From NCBI GenBank assembly GCA_028282725.1, contig JANQHF010000117.1, positions 1 through 64,000 of the forward strand: a DNA stretch of 64,000 nucleotides, in the 5' to 3' direction. Within the stretch, counting starts at the first letter, position 1. The number at the start of each line of letters is the position of its first letter. Shown one piece after another: positions 38,201-46,994 of this stretch. This stretch comes from Saprospiraceae bacterium. GTDB lineage: Bacteria > Bacteroidota > Bacteroidia > Chitinophagales > Saprospiraceae. The position numbers and the translations under genes are program-made. The notes below the pieces were generated by a model that worked only from the letters and a program-made list of their open reading frames with translations, did not search any database and was not told the DNA's origin.

Positions 38201-38983
38201 AACTTCAATGTTTCCGATTTTGACGATTTTAATTTTTTCAGATATGATCAATCCGATATACTTGTAGAGCCTGCAGTTTTGTGGTCCTCTCCACGTATGT
38301 CATCTACGTTCCGGTTAGGCCCTTACTTCAGGTATGTGGATGTGGGGGACAATACGGACAAATTCATTTCGGATCTCGATGCTTCGGGACTTTCTGAAAG
38401 CCAGTTTGACAATGCATCATATCTCGGCATCAGGGCTTCTTATCAACTTACGAGAATTGACAATCCTTCCTATCCCACGATTGGTATCAATTTCAATTTT
38501 ACCCCATCCTATAATTATAATCTGAGCAGTAGCGATGACAGATTTTTGTCCTTACATGGTGCGTTGACACTATACAACTACTTATGGATTCCTAAACCTT
38601 TTGTCCTGGCTACAAAAATTGAAGCGGGCATCAACTATGGGGATTTTAATTTCTACCAGGGTCATTATATCGGCCAGTCCAATGGTCTCAGGGGATTTAG
38701 AAATAATCGTTTTGGCGGGAAGTCTTCCCTTCTTTTTACAAATGATCTGAGGATTAAGGCATTCACGACGAAAGGCGGAGCATTACCGATTTCTCTGGGA
38801 CTCATGGGTGCATACGATTTTGGGCGTGTTTGGAATCCGGGAGAAGGAGATACAAGATGGCATCAATCTTATGGAGGAGGCATCTTCATAAGCCCATTTG
38901 ATATCATGCCAATTTCATTTTATTATTTAAAAAGTACCGAGGGCACTTCAAATTTCCTGATCAAATTAGGATTCGCGATATAG
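35276..38983 (+). CDS. Phosphoesterase-kinase-like-Omp85 fusion, intact metal site
   Basis: A signal peptide (about 1-24) precedes a calcineurin-like phosphoesterase with all metal motifs in order: LIGDTGA (about 36), FLGDN (about 70), PGNHDW (about 116), HHPL (about 219) and SGHEHNLQY (about 300). The middle region has GGGMSSKSIRL, QYVLRSVEKG, GDWDRHDDQWRW (about 595) and IPRDRDQ. The final 400 residues form a barrel ending with SNGLRGFRNNRFGG and a hydrophobic last strand. The protein should sit in the outer membrane with enzyme domains in the periplasm or outside; orientation is unclear. It is about 1235 residues and adjacent to its degenerate twin. Its stop abuts that of the convergent Wzi-like gene. 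Confidence 0.85.
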   Translation: MQNQINRLFISLFLVLSFTLEIAAQKELDYSVFLIGDTGAPNLMGDDEVFTNLKKRLDQENKKSAIIFLGDNIYNNGLPPEDRTEEAEDRKIAKEKILLQLNALSDYKGEIYFIPGNHDWNDAKSDGIDYIRAQEEFIEFFLDRGDVLIPDHGCPGPEKKKLGKDVVLIAMDSQWWLHPHTDDQRDKASCKNKNTDDIIRELKQQLEDEEDNFIIVALHHPLYSDGGHNGYYQLKDHLFPFTALNSNLYIPLPVLGSLHPFYRSSFGAKQDMPHPLYQNLRDEILSTITTKRNIIFASGHEHNLQYFFKQNNHFIKSGSGSKSSPLPAINDAVFSNDSKGYAKLEFYKDKSVQLKYFIIKDGEEMLKFDQQIIEPSPEFGKKYGEYEIELSTIEKSASSLYDKGWFHKMVFGNLYRKDWSTHVTFRPINLSVEKGGLKPSKIGGGMSSKSIRLKASNKKQYVLRSVEKGVSKVVPEMFKNSVVQDIFQDQIAASQPYAALVVPPLADAVGVYHTNPEIVYLPEQAALGDYNDLYAGQLYLFEERPSGNQEDVEEFGNSRKIISYSDMLDKIQSTSSHHIHQDQVLRSRLLDIYLGDWDRHDDQWRWASFKELNLEGTEEHTYYEPIPRDRDQVLFKYQGLMPSLSKMLSPELRKFQTFKSDIKNLKYLVYNARHFDRSYLNELEREDWITIADKMTKGLTDEVIDEAIQRLPAPILIYRNEEYRKAFIDRRAQLKKWALDHYKFLSKYVDVVGTNKDEYFKGIRNPDGTLHVEVYQVKKNGDLDDKIYERTFLPDETKEVRLYGLSGDDQFVLEGESRKGPLIRVLGGKGNDKVDDKSKLRGGKKSTYTYDKLSDNGMEPGPDGKDERTDDYHVNLYDRKEYYYNSSIGIPFFAFNPDDGLVIQYAHDLRTYGFRKSPYNSRHTIGFRYALSTSQFRLNYQAHYKNVFGKADFALNTYFHLPDNVSNFFGLTNVQNFNVSDFDDFNFFRYDQSDILVEPAVLWSSPRMSSTFRLGPYFRYVDVGDNTDKFISDLDASGLSESQFDNASYLGIRASYQLTRIDNPSYPTIGINFNFTPSYNYNLSSSDDRFLSLHGALTLYNYLWIPKPFVLATKIEAGINYGDFNFYQGHYIGQSNGLRGFRNNRFGGKSSLLFTNDLRIKAFTTKGGALPISLGLMGAYDFGRVWNPGEGDTRWHQSYGGGIFISPFDIMPISFYYLKSTEGTSNFLIKLGFAI

Positions 38984-40681
38984 TCAAAAGAAGAGATTGG
39001 AATGAAAGGCATTTACCCTGATCCCTATGCCCAGGTAGTCATTTTTATCAATTGGATTTGATTCAAGGGACCTTCTTCTGTGCAGGAAGGTCAGATCAAT
39101 AAAACCATTGGGGAGAAATTCATAATTGGTATTTATTTGTAGTCCAAATATGTCATTTTGATCTCCCTGGCCGGTGAAGTTGTTATAGTCGGAAGACCTG
39201 TTTTCGTAATTAGCCAAAATATCCTTACCTACATTTTCTAAATTACTGTCACCATAATTTGAATTCACAATAGAAGCATTAAATGCAAATTTTTCATTAA
39301 ATCTATAATTGAAACTGACAATGAACTCTCTGAAATTTGCCCCATAAGGATGTGCCAGGGGCTGATTAAAATGGGAATAGCTGGCGGTCGGAATCGCCGA
39401 ATTATTATCTGACCTGTGAGCATATGTGAAGGGTCGTACCGTATTATATTCCAATTGGAAGTCCAGATTGCCGATCTGAAAAAGATCATATTTTTTAAGT
39501 CCGATTTGATATGCGACCTTATTGCCCCACCAGCCGTCACCTGCGAAAGTTTCAGAAGTTTTTAATTCATCGATCAGCAACTGTCCATAAATCTGATATT
39601 TCTTTTTTGGGATCCACTGAATATTGAATCCGAGAATCGCATTGTCCGGACTGTCCAATAATTGCTCTACACTTCTGTAGAGAATTACGGGATTCAAGTA
39701 GTGAAATTCAAAATGATTTTCCCGGCTGAATACGATTGTTTCAAACAGCCCCAATGACAAATTCGGATGAACTTGAAAATCGAGATAATGAGTGGCCATG
39801 TACTTTTTAGGAAGAAGTGTGTTGCCGGGATTGTCCCGGCTTGACGTAGCACTCAATTCGGCAAATGTATTCTGGTAGTGCAGTTTCCAGATGCGTGTAT
39901 TGAATTGAAGGTAAAAGTAGTTGTTTGCATAATCACTCAACAGCAATGACCGTATACCATTCCCTATGAAATGCCTGCCCTGACCAAGTCTTAGATCAAT
40001 GGAGTTACTGATGTTGATACCTGCATAAGCCTCCGCATTCAGAAAATCCCACCCGTTCAATGAATTGATGATGCCACTTTGGTATGGTTTGTAAAAGCCT
40101 TGACCGGGTATGGCATTGGATCGCGCAATTTCATCTTCGATATAGCTGAGGAATCTCTGTTGATTTTCATAAATACTAGAGTAAAAGAAAACTTTGTTGT
40201 CAAGTATACCTCTGATTTTGATTCCCCGGGTGTTTTGAAAAATCAACTTTGAATCGTGTCGGTCATCCCCCAGCGCTATATTCAGGACTGGATCGATTTT
40301 CAGGAAGAAGTTATCCGTCTTAAGCAAGAATAGAGAATAGAGGTCCCTGTAAAAGGTGTTCAACCAGCCCTTTTGACTGAATAACTCCGAATCGTCCAGT
40401 TCAGGATTCAGGATGTAGCGTTCGGGAAAATTCTTTTTTAATGAATTCAATTCATATTGATCGGTCTTTGACAACACTTCCGTTGCCCGGGCAGCAGACA
40501 AAAGGTCCTCAATACTCAAATATCGAACCGAGGCATTGGGCAACTCGAAATAACCCATTGTTTTCATCCGGTCCGTGAATGCAGAAATTCTCGGATTGTA
40601 ATCCAGATAGGCCGTCTGTGTCCAGGTCAAACCTGGACCGATCAACACTAAAATGAGAATGATGAATAGGGACGTCCTCAC
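38984..40681 (-). CDS. Wzi-like capsule assembly outer-membrane barrel
   Basis: The 565-residue protein starts with a signal peptide (about 1-22). A helical N-terminal segment and then alternating beta strands follow. RLGQGRHFIGNGIRSLLLSDYAN is close to the Wzi family block, and the C-terminus ends in aromatic Phe-Phe as barrels do. Wzi holds group 1 capsule at the outer membrane. Here it would anchor or export a surface polysaccharide. The nearest envelope neighbour is lpxK, 62 bases upstream on the same strand. Confidence 0.78.
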   Translation of the reverse strand: MRTSLFIILILVLIGPGLTWTQTAYLDYNPRISAFTDRMKTMGYFELPNASVRYLSIEDLLSAARATEVLSKTDQYELNSLKKNFPERYILNPELDDSELFSQKGWLNTFYRDLYSLFLLKTDNFFLKIDPVLNIALGDDRHDSKLIFQNTRGIKIRGILDNKVFFYSSIYENQQRFLSYIEDEIARSNAIPGQGFYKPYQSGIINSLNGWDFLNAEAYAGINISNSIDLRLGQGRHFIGNGIRSLLLSDYANNYFYLQFNTRIWKLHYQNTFAELSATSSRDNPGNTLLPKKYMATHYLDFQVHPNLSLGLFETIVFSRENHFEFHYLNPVILYRSVEQLLDSPDNAILGFNIQWIPKKKYQIYGQLLIDELKTSETFAGDGWWGNKVAYQIGLKKYDLFQIGNLDFQLEYNTVRPFTYAHRSDNNSAIPTASYSHFNQPLAHPYGANFREFIVSFNYRFNEKFAFNASIVNSNYGDSNLENVGKDILANYENRSSDYNNFTGQGDQNDIFGLQINTNYEFLPNGFIDLTFLHRRRSLESNPIDKNDYLGIGIRVNAFHSNLFF

Positions 40682-40743
40682 TCTACAAATGTCTGAAAAA
40701 TATCCTTATATGATAAATTCAAGCATATGTTAGAGATTAATTA

Positions 40744-41808
40744 TCAGTGTTTAAACTCCAGTAGCTGTTGTTTCATTAGTGCATTAAAGCCAGGACCATC
40801 GTCTCCGAGGAATTCTACTTTCAGGGGAAGAATGTAAATTGGTAATTTACGATTCAGGATAAATTCATGATGAAGGGCCAGGCGGGTTGCATCCTTTTCT
40901 GTAGTGATTATGGCTTTTCTTTCTTCAGGAATTTGATCAAATGTCAATTTTAAAAGTGAGATTTCATGGGGACTGAACATATGATGGTCTTCAAAGATCA
41001 TCGTTTGTACATTCGCGATATTCGCTGTAATATATTTCATCAGGTATTCCTCATTGGCAATGGCTGTAAGGAGGATTATTGAATCGAAGGATGACAGAGT
41101 AACCCTGTGCCCGTCAATAATGTGGTAGAGTGGTCCGTAGACATATTTGCTAAAAAAAATCTTCTGATCTGACTTTATATTGAGACGATCAGACCATTCT
41201 GATATTTCTGCATTGGAAAGGTTTTCGGGACATTTAGAAACAATAATAACATCTGCACGATCCGCTCCATTTCGCCATTCGCGCAGTCTCCCCACCGGGA
41301 GTAAAAAATCCTCGCTGTAAGGGCGGTCATATTCTGTTAAGAGAATATTCAAATGAGGCTTTACCGAAAGGTGTTGATAACTGTCGTCCAGTAAAATAAC
41401 CTGTGTAGAAGGAGCTTTTTCTAACAGAAACGGTATGCCAATGGAACGACTTTCAGAAACGGCTACTACGACTTTTGGATACTTCAGAAAGTATTGCAAG
41501 GGTTCATCCCCGACATCGAGTGCATTGTCTCCCGGTTTGACCAGTCGAAACCCCTTGGTCTTTCGTTTATAGCCCCTGCTTAATGTGGCAATTTGAAGAT
41601 AGGGACTCAGTAAGCGGATTAGATATTCAATGTGCGGCGTTTTCCCAGCGCCCCCCAAGGTCAGATTACCGACACCGATCACAGGTATGTTGAATGAGAT
41701 CTCTCTCAAGACTCCCGTCTTGTATAAACCGTTTCTGATCAATATCCCAATGCCATAAAGCAGTGAAACCGGAAAGAGCAGTACTCTGACAAGAAATACT
41801 TGAATCAT
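40744..41808 (-). CDS. lpxK: Tetraacyldisaccharide 4'-kinase
   Basis: The enzyme phosphorylates the 4' position of the lipid A disaccharide at the inner membrane. The N-terminal hydrophobic helix (FLVRVLLFPVSLLYGIGI) is followed by the Walker A loop GNLTLGGAGKTPH. The DDSYQHLS segment holds the second catalytic motif. The start at 41808 overlaps the DUF2851 stop as ATGA and is preferred over an ATG 15 codons upstream. Length is about 354 residues, as usual. Confidence 0.95.
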   Translation of the reverse strand: MIQVFLVRVLLFPVSLLYGIGILIRNGLYKTGVLREISFNIPVIGVGNLTLGGAGKTPHIEYLIRLLSPYLQIATLSRGYKRKTKGFRLVKPGDNALDVGDEPLQYFLKYPKVVVAVSESRSIGIPFLLEKAPSTQVILLDDSYQHLSVKPHLNILLTEYDRPYSEDFLLPVGRLREWRNGADRADVIIVSKCPENLSNAEISEWSDRLNIKSDQKIFFSKYVYGPLYHIIDGHRVTLSSFDSIILLTAIANEEYLMKYITANIANVQTMIFEDHHMFSPHEISLLKLTFDQIPEERKAIITTEKDATRLALHHEFILNRKLPIYILPLKVEFLGDDGPGFNALMKQQLLEFKH

Positions 41809-43094
41809 GGGTCTAATATCATAACTTGATGACCGATTGAGCAATTCAGACACCTTCTATTGTCACAATAGTGTTTTTTCAGATGAATTAAGGCCTGAGA
41901 ATCAGCAGCGTTCATAACATTCATACCCATTCTTTTCCATTCCGAAATGATGCTGTTCTTTTCCGGTTTTACCTTTTCCAGTACTTCAATCGCCTTCTGT
42001 TTGAACAAATCATTGCCTTCCAGTACCCCAAAAAAATACAGGATTGGTGATATACAATTGATGCCAATTCGCTCCTTGCTGTCAGTCCCGAGTCTTTTTT
42101 CCAACAAATTGCTTTTCGAGTTAAACCTGTAATGACCCTGCCAGAATCCCTGGCCATCTGCTACGACATCCAATCTTTCATTGATGGTCTCTGTGAATTC
42201 TCCAAAGATAATGTGTTCAATTCTGTGATTCTTAAAGAGGAAATGGGCAAACTGAGCAATTCGAATTTCCGGGAAGGAAACAGGCCTTAATCGGGCATGA
42301 TGCCACAAAACAGGATTTATCGGATGCAATAGATACTTCTTTCGAAGACGCTCGTAAACCGTCTTTAATTGATGCACATAGCCTTCGGTGGTCTTCCCTG
42401 GAAGGAGACCGGATTGGCCAAAAAACAAAGCCTCCAGATCACGAATGTCCTTACTATGCCTGTCAATGATCTCAAAAGGGATGGATTTAGCCAGTTCGAG
42501 CATAGCATTGCCGTTTAATTGAAGACCAAATGCCCATGCGGACCTCTGATATATCAGTTCCCTGAGATCTTCCTGTACAGAGTTATAATGTACTCTTAGC
42601 TCCCTGGCTCTAATGTCCAAACGTTGACTGACCATTTGCGCCTTGACAGTTTCTTTGTAGATCTGTGATACTTCTCCAAAGTGTTCCTGGCATGGGATCC
42701 AGGCTTCATGAGATTTTAAAAAGTTGTAATTCTTAATGGAACCAGGGATGAGGAGTTTTTTTAATTCCAGGCAAGGAATCCTTGTACCATCGGAAAGCCG
42801 GATGACTTTGTCCTCTTCATAAACTACGTGCAGAATCACATTTTGATACTTGGGATCTTTAGAGTGATTGTGTTTGGTCCAATCTGAAGATTGGACATGC
42901 AGTTCTATACTTCCAGCCCACAGAGTACCTTTTATTTCAATTTTTCCATTTAAAAAGTCCGGCCCCTCATGTTGATTGAGGACACCGGGTTGATGGATAG
43001 TGATTTCGTCTCCCTTGGTTGTGACCAGTGATGCCCGTTTGAAATTCTGTGTACGCCACACATATTGCAGAAAATCCTCTTTGATCTGAACCAT
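41805..43094 (-). CDS. DUF2851 protein
   Basis: This 429-residue Bacteroidota-specific family is recognised from QYVWRTQNFKRASLVTTKGD, NQHEGPDFLNGKIEI and HVQSSDWTKH. The function is unknown. A Cys-rich end (CDNRRCLNCSIG) may bind metal. The gene is translationally coupled to lpxK by a 4-base overlap. Confidence 0.88.
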   Translation of the reverse strand: MVQIKEDFLQYVWRTQNFKRASLVTTKGDEITIHQPGVLNQHEGPDFLNGKIEIKGTLWAGSIELHVQSSDWTKHNHSKDPKYQNVILHVVYEEDKVIRLSDGTRIPCLELKKLLIPGSIKNYNFLKSHEAWIPCQEHFGEVSQIYKETVKAQMVSQRLDIRARELRVHYNSVQEDLRELIYQRSAWAFGLQLNGNAMLELAKSIPFEIIDRHSKDIRDLEALFFGQSGLLPGKTTEGYVHQLKTVYERLRKKYLLHPINPVLWHHARLRPVSFPEIRIAQFAHFLFKNHRIEHIIFGEFTETINERLDVVADGQGFWQGHYRFNSKSNLLEKRLGTDSKERIGINCISPILYFFGVLEGNDLFKQKAIEVLEKVKPEKNSIISEWKRMGMNVMNAADSQALIHLKKHYCDNRRCLNCSIGHQVMILDP

Positions 43095-43192
43095 TGTCGA
43101 TAACCTTTATTAATATATGACTCTACCCGGCTAGAGGTAACCCCTTCTTTGAAATGTTTTTCACAAGTAATGCAAACCACTAATATTGAACC

Positions 43193-43200
43193 TATCTTCG
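43193..43200 (+). promoter_or_regulatory. Possible -7 box of uvrA
   Basis: TATCTTCG differs from TAnnTTTG at one base and lies 45 bases before the uvrA ATG. No clear -33 element is seen. Confidence 0.3.
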
Positions 43201-43245
43201 CGGATTGATTTGGAGACAACTCGCCCTAATTGATCGATTCATTAA

Positions 43246-46038
43246 ATGTCTGTCATACAAGAAATACACATAAAGGGAGCAAAAACGAACAATCTGAAGG
43301 ATATTGAATTGCGCCTTCCGAAAAATCGACTCATCGTGGTAACCGGTGTATCAGGATCTGGCAAATCTTCTCTCGTTATGGATACTTTATATGCGGAAGG
43401 TCAAAGAAGATATGTAGAAAGTATGTCTTCTTATGCAAGGCAGTTTTTGGGACGGATGAAAAAACCTGAAGTGGATTTCATCAAGGGGATTTCTCCAGCT
43501 ATTGCTATTGAACAAAAAGTTACATCCAGCAACGCAAGATCTACTGTTGGTTCATTGACGGAGATCTATGACTACCTCAGATTGCTGTTTGCAAGAGCAG
43601 GAATTACTATCAGTCCCATTTCGGGATCAGTAGTCAAGCGACATCAGGTAAGTGATGTAACGGACTATATCGGTTCGCTTTCCGCCGGTTCAAGAATTCA
43701 TTTGACTGCTCCGGTCTATCCCTATGACCCGGAGCGCACCTTCAGGAAAGAACTTGAATTGTTATTGCAAAAAGGATATTCCAGGATTTTCATTGAAGAT
43801 GAATTGGTGAACATTGAAGATTTACTGGAGGATGATGCTGAGATCCTGAATTCCAGGGTGGGGGACATAGCTGGAAGTACGAGTATCTTGATCGATCGAT
43901 TTGTAAATAATGATGATGAAGAAAATGTAAAGAGAATTGCCGATAGTGTGGGAACGGCTTTCTATGAAGGAGGAGGTGAGTGTAGATTGACTACGGAGAC
44001 TGAAACCATCTCTTTTAACAATCGATTCGAATTGGATGGCATCACATTTTTAGAGCCCGCACCTCAACTTTTCAATTACAACAACCCCTATGGTGCCTGC
44101 AAAAAGTGCGAAGGATATGGTATGGTGTTAGGGATCGATCCCAAGAAGGTCATTCCCAATCCAGGTCTATCCGTATACGAAGGAGCCATTGCATGCTGGA
44201 AGGGTGAGTCCCACGGGCGGTGGCTGGATCGTCTCCTTTTCGTTGCCGAAGATTTTGACTTTCCGATACACAGACCCTTTAATGAATTGTCAGCAGCACA
44301 AAAAAAAGTCTTATGGAAGGGCAATGATTACTTTTCTGGTATTGAAGACTTTTTTGAAGAATTACAATCAAAGAGTTATAAGATTCAGAATCGGGTCTTG
44401 ATAGCGAGATACAGGGGGCGTACGGTCTGTCCAAGATGTGAGGGAGGAAGACTGCGTGAAGAGTCAGGATATGTGAAGATTTCGGGAAAATCAATAAGCG
44501 AATTGATTCATCTTCCGATCAGCGAACTGAAGAATTTCATGGATCATATTGAATTGAATTCCTATCAAAAGGAAATTTCAAAGAGAATCCTGGTAGAAAT
44601 TAAAAACCGACTGGATGTGATGAATGATATCGGTTTGTCCTATCTGACGCTCGATCGGCAGGCATCCAGCCTGAGTGGGGGTGAAACACAAAGAATCAAC
44701 CTTACCCGGACTTTGGGAAGCAACCTGACCAGTTCGCTATATATCCTTGATGAACCAAGTATAGGACTCCACCCTAAAGACACGGATAAGTTGGTTTCAG
44801 TCTTGAAGAACCTGAGAGACCTGGGAAATACGGTCATTGTTGTGGAACACGAAGAAGAGGTGATCATAAATGCGGATCATCTTATAGATGTAGGCCCCGG
44901 TGCCGGCATCAATGGAGGTGAGATTATTTATGACGGCCGGTTTAAGGATTTAACGAGTAATGGTCATAACTCACTGACTGCCCAATACTTAACAGGAAAG
45001 AAAAAAATCCATACTCCTGAGGTACGAAGAAAAATTCCAAACAAACTATTCATCCGCAACGCAAGTCAGCACAATCTGAAAGGGATCGATGTCACGATTC
45101 CGCTTCAGGCATTGACAGTAGTAACCGGTGTTTCGGGCAGTGGTAAATCGACCCTGGTCAAACATATCCTTTACCCGGCATTGCTGAAGGAACTACAGAT
45201 AAGCCACCCTTCCAGTATTGGCAGCTATGAATCCATTGAGGGAGATATTTCCCTGATCAAGGGAATTGAATTTGTCAATCAAAATCCGATTGGCAGATCT
45301 TCCCGGTCCAATCCCATCACCTACATTAAAGCTTATGATGAAATTCGCAAGCTAATGGTCAAACAACAGCTATCCAAAGTAAGGGGATATAAACCGAAGC
45401 ATTTCTCCTTTAATACCGAGGGTGGCAGATGTGATAATTGCAAAGGTGACGGACATATCACCGTCGAAATGCAATTTCTTGCGGATGTAAAACTGATCTG
45501 TGAAGATTGCAATGGAAAAAGATTTAAACCCGAAATACTTGAAGTGCAGTACAAGGGAAAAAATATTTTTGATATACTGGATTTAAGCGTTCAGCAAAGC
45601 CTTGGGTTTTTTAAAGAAATACCGTCTATCGTCAACAAGATCCAGCCTCTCGAAGATGTGGGATTGGGATATGTAAAGCTCGGTCAGGCTTCGAGCACGC
45701 TATCAGGTGGAGAGGCTCAAAGAGTGAAACTGGCTTCTTTCCTGGGCAAAGAAAAATCAGCAAATAATCAACTCTTCATTTTTGATGAACCAACGACAGG
45801 ATTGCATTTTGATGACATTAAGAAATTAATGTCCGCATTCCAGGCACTTGTCGAACAGGGAAATACCCTGGTGATTGTAGAGCATAATATGGAAGTCATT
45901 AAGTCAGCAGATTGGATTATAGATTTGGGACCAGACGGAGGCAATAATGGAGGATATCTCGTTTTTGAGGGAAAGCCGGAAGATCTGATCAAACAAAAAG
46001 ACTCCCATACTGCTGTTTTTCTCAAAGATAAATTGTGA
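43246..46038 (+). CDS. uvrA: Excinuclease ABC subunit A
   Basis: This is the damage-recognition ATPase of nucleotide excision repair. Two ABC modules are present: Walker A GVSGSGKSSLVMDTLYAEG (about residue 31) and GVSGSGKSTLVKH (about 627). Signature motifs LSGGETQRI and LSGGEAQRVKL are also present. Zinc-finger pairs CxxC occur near 285 (CKKCEGYG), 390 and 735 (CDNCKGDG). The 930 residues are standard. The following dehydrogenase ATG overlaps the stop by one base. Confidence 0.98.
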   Translation: MSVIQEIHIKGAKTNNLKDIELRLPKNRLIVVTGVSGSGKSSLVMDTLYAEGQRRYVESMSSYARQFLGRMKKPEVDFIKGISPAIAIEQKVTSSNARSTVGSLTEIYDYLRLLFARAGITISPISGSVVKRHQVSDVTDYIGSLSAGSRIHLTAPVYPYDPERTFRKELELLLQKGYSRIFIEDELVNIEDLLEDDAEILNSRVGDIAGSTSILIDRFVNNDDEENVKRIADSVGTAFYEGGGECRLTTETETISFNNRFELDGITFLEPAPQLFNYNNPYGACKKCEGYGMVLGIDPKKVIPNPGLSVYEGAIACWKGESHGRWLDRLLFVAEDFDFPIHRPFNELSAAQKKVLWKGNDYFSGIEDFFEELQSKSYKIQNRVLIARYRGRTVCPRCEGGRLREESGYVKISGKSISELIHLPISELKNFMDHIELNSYQKEISKRILVEIKNRLDVMNDIGLSYLTLDRQASSLSGGETQRINLTRTLGSNLTSSLYILDEPSIGLHPKDTDKLVSVLKNLRDLGNTVIVVEHEEEVIINADHLIDVGPGAGINGGEIIYDGRFKDLTSNGHNSLTAQYLTGKKKIHTPEVRRKIPNKLFIRNASQHNLKGIDVTIPLQALTVVTGVSGSGKSTLVKHILYPALLKELQISHPSSIGSYESIEGDISLIKGIEFVNQNPIGRSSRSNPITYIKAYDEIRKLMVKQQLSKVRGYKPKHFSFNTEGGRCDNCKGDGHITVEMQFLADVKLICEDCNGKRFKPEILEVQYKGKNIFDILDLSVQQSLGFFKEIPSIVNKIQPLEDVGLGYVKLGQASSTLSGGEAQRVKLASFLGKEKSANNQLFIFDEPTTGLHFDDIKKLMSAFQALVEQGNTLVIVEHNMEVIKSADWIIDLGPDGGNNGGYLVFEGKPEDLIKQKDSHTAVFLKDKL

Positions 46039-46994
46039 TGCCCTCGCAAATTGTTATTCTCGATGGATACCTGGTCAATCCCGGAGATCTTTCCTGGTCA
46101 CCTATTTCAGATCTTGGACAACTGATCATTTACGACCATACCCCTGAAGATCTGGTCGTGACCAGAAGTCTCAACGCTGATGTTTTACTCGTAAATAAGG
46201 TCAAGCTTGCATCACAGCATTTTAAGCAATTGCCCCGACTGAAGTTGATCTGTCTTCTGGCTACCGGATATGATAATGTAGATGTTGAAGCTGCAAGGCA
46301 ATTTGGCGTAACCGTGTGCAATGCAACGGATTATAGCACAGACTCGGTAGCCCAACATGTATTCGCTATGATATTGACTTGTACCAACAAGGTGCAACTT
46401 CACAACCACTCAGTGAAGAGTGGGGATTGGAGTCGAAACAGTTGGTCCTATTCAATAGGCTCAATACGCGGGCTCAAGGGAAAGGTCATGGGAGTATATG
46501 GAGGAGGGAAAATTGGTATGAGGGTTGCCGCTCTTGCATCTGCTTTTGGCATGAAGATCCTGGTGTATAAAAGAACTATGCCCAAAGCTGGAATTCATCC
46601 ATATCATTTTGTTCAACCATCTCAGTTATTTGAAGAAAGTGACATACTTACGTTTCATGTTCCCCTGACCGGTGAAACCCTGGGCATAATCAATCAACAG
46701 ACTCTTTCCATGATGAAACCAGACGCCCTGCTTGTCAATACATCCAGGGGAGGATTGGTCAATGAGAAAGATCTTAGTATGCATCTTCTGAAGCATCCGG
46801 AATTTACAGCTGCCCTGGATGTCCTATCTGTCGAACCACCCCCTGCCAGTCACCCATTGATCGATCAGGAAAACTGTATCATTACCCCCCACAATGCATG
46901 GTCCAATATTGATGCTCGTACAAAATTGATACGAATTTGTGCCGAAAATATCAGACTGTATTGCTCTGGTGACCCACAAAATGTGATCGCCTAA
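46038..46994 (+). CDS. D-2-hydroxyacid dehydrogenase (glycerate/hydroxypyruvate-type)
   Basis: The NAD-binding motif GVYGGGKIGMRVA (about residue 149) and the catalytic Arg (NTSRGGLVNE, about 237), Glu and His (CIITPHNAW, about 287) fit the D-isomer-specific dehydrogenase family. It resembles glycerate dehydrogenase; the substrate is not certain. The ATG overlaps the uvrA TGA (TGATG), and a GTG one codon earlier is the alternative start. It ends against the convergent MATE gene with overlapping stops. Confidence 0.9.
   Translation: MPSQIVILDGYLVNPGDLSWSPISDLGQLIIYDHTPEDLVVTRSLNADVLLVNKVKLASQHFKQLPRLKLICLLATGYDNVDVEAARQFGVTVCNATDYSTDSVAQHVFAMILTCTNKVQLHNHSVKSGDWSRNSWSYSIGSIRGLKGKVMGVYGGGKIGMRVAALASAFGMKILVYKRTMPKAGIHPYHFVQPSQLFEESDILTFHVPLTGETLGIINQQTLSMMKPDALLVNTSRGGLVNEKDLSMHLLKHPEFTAALDVLSVEPPPASHPLIDQENCIITPHNAWSNIDARTKLIRICAENIRLYCSGDPQNVIA

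Noticed and set aside
46035..46037. GTG as start of the 2-hydroxyacid dehydrogenase
   Set aside because: The ATG one codon later overlaps the uvrA stop as TGATG, a common coupling arrangement.
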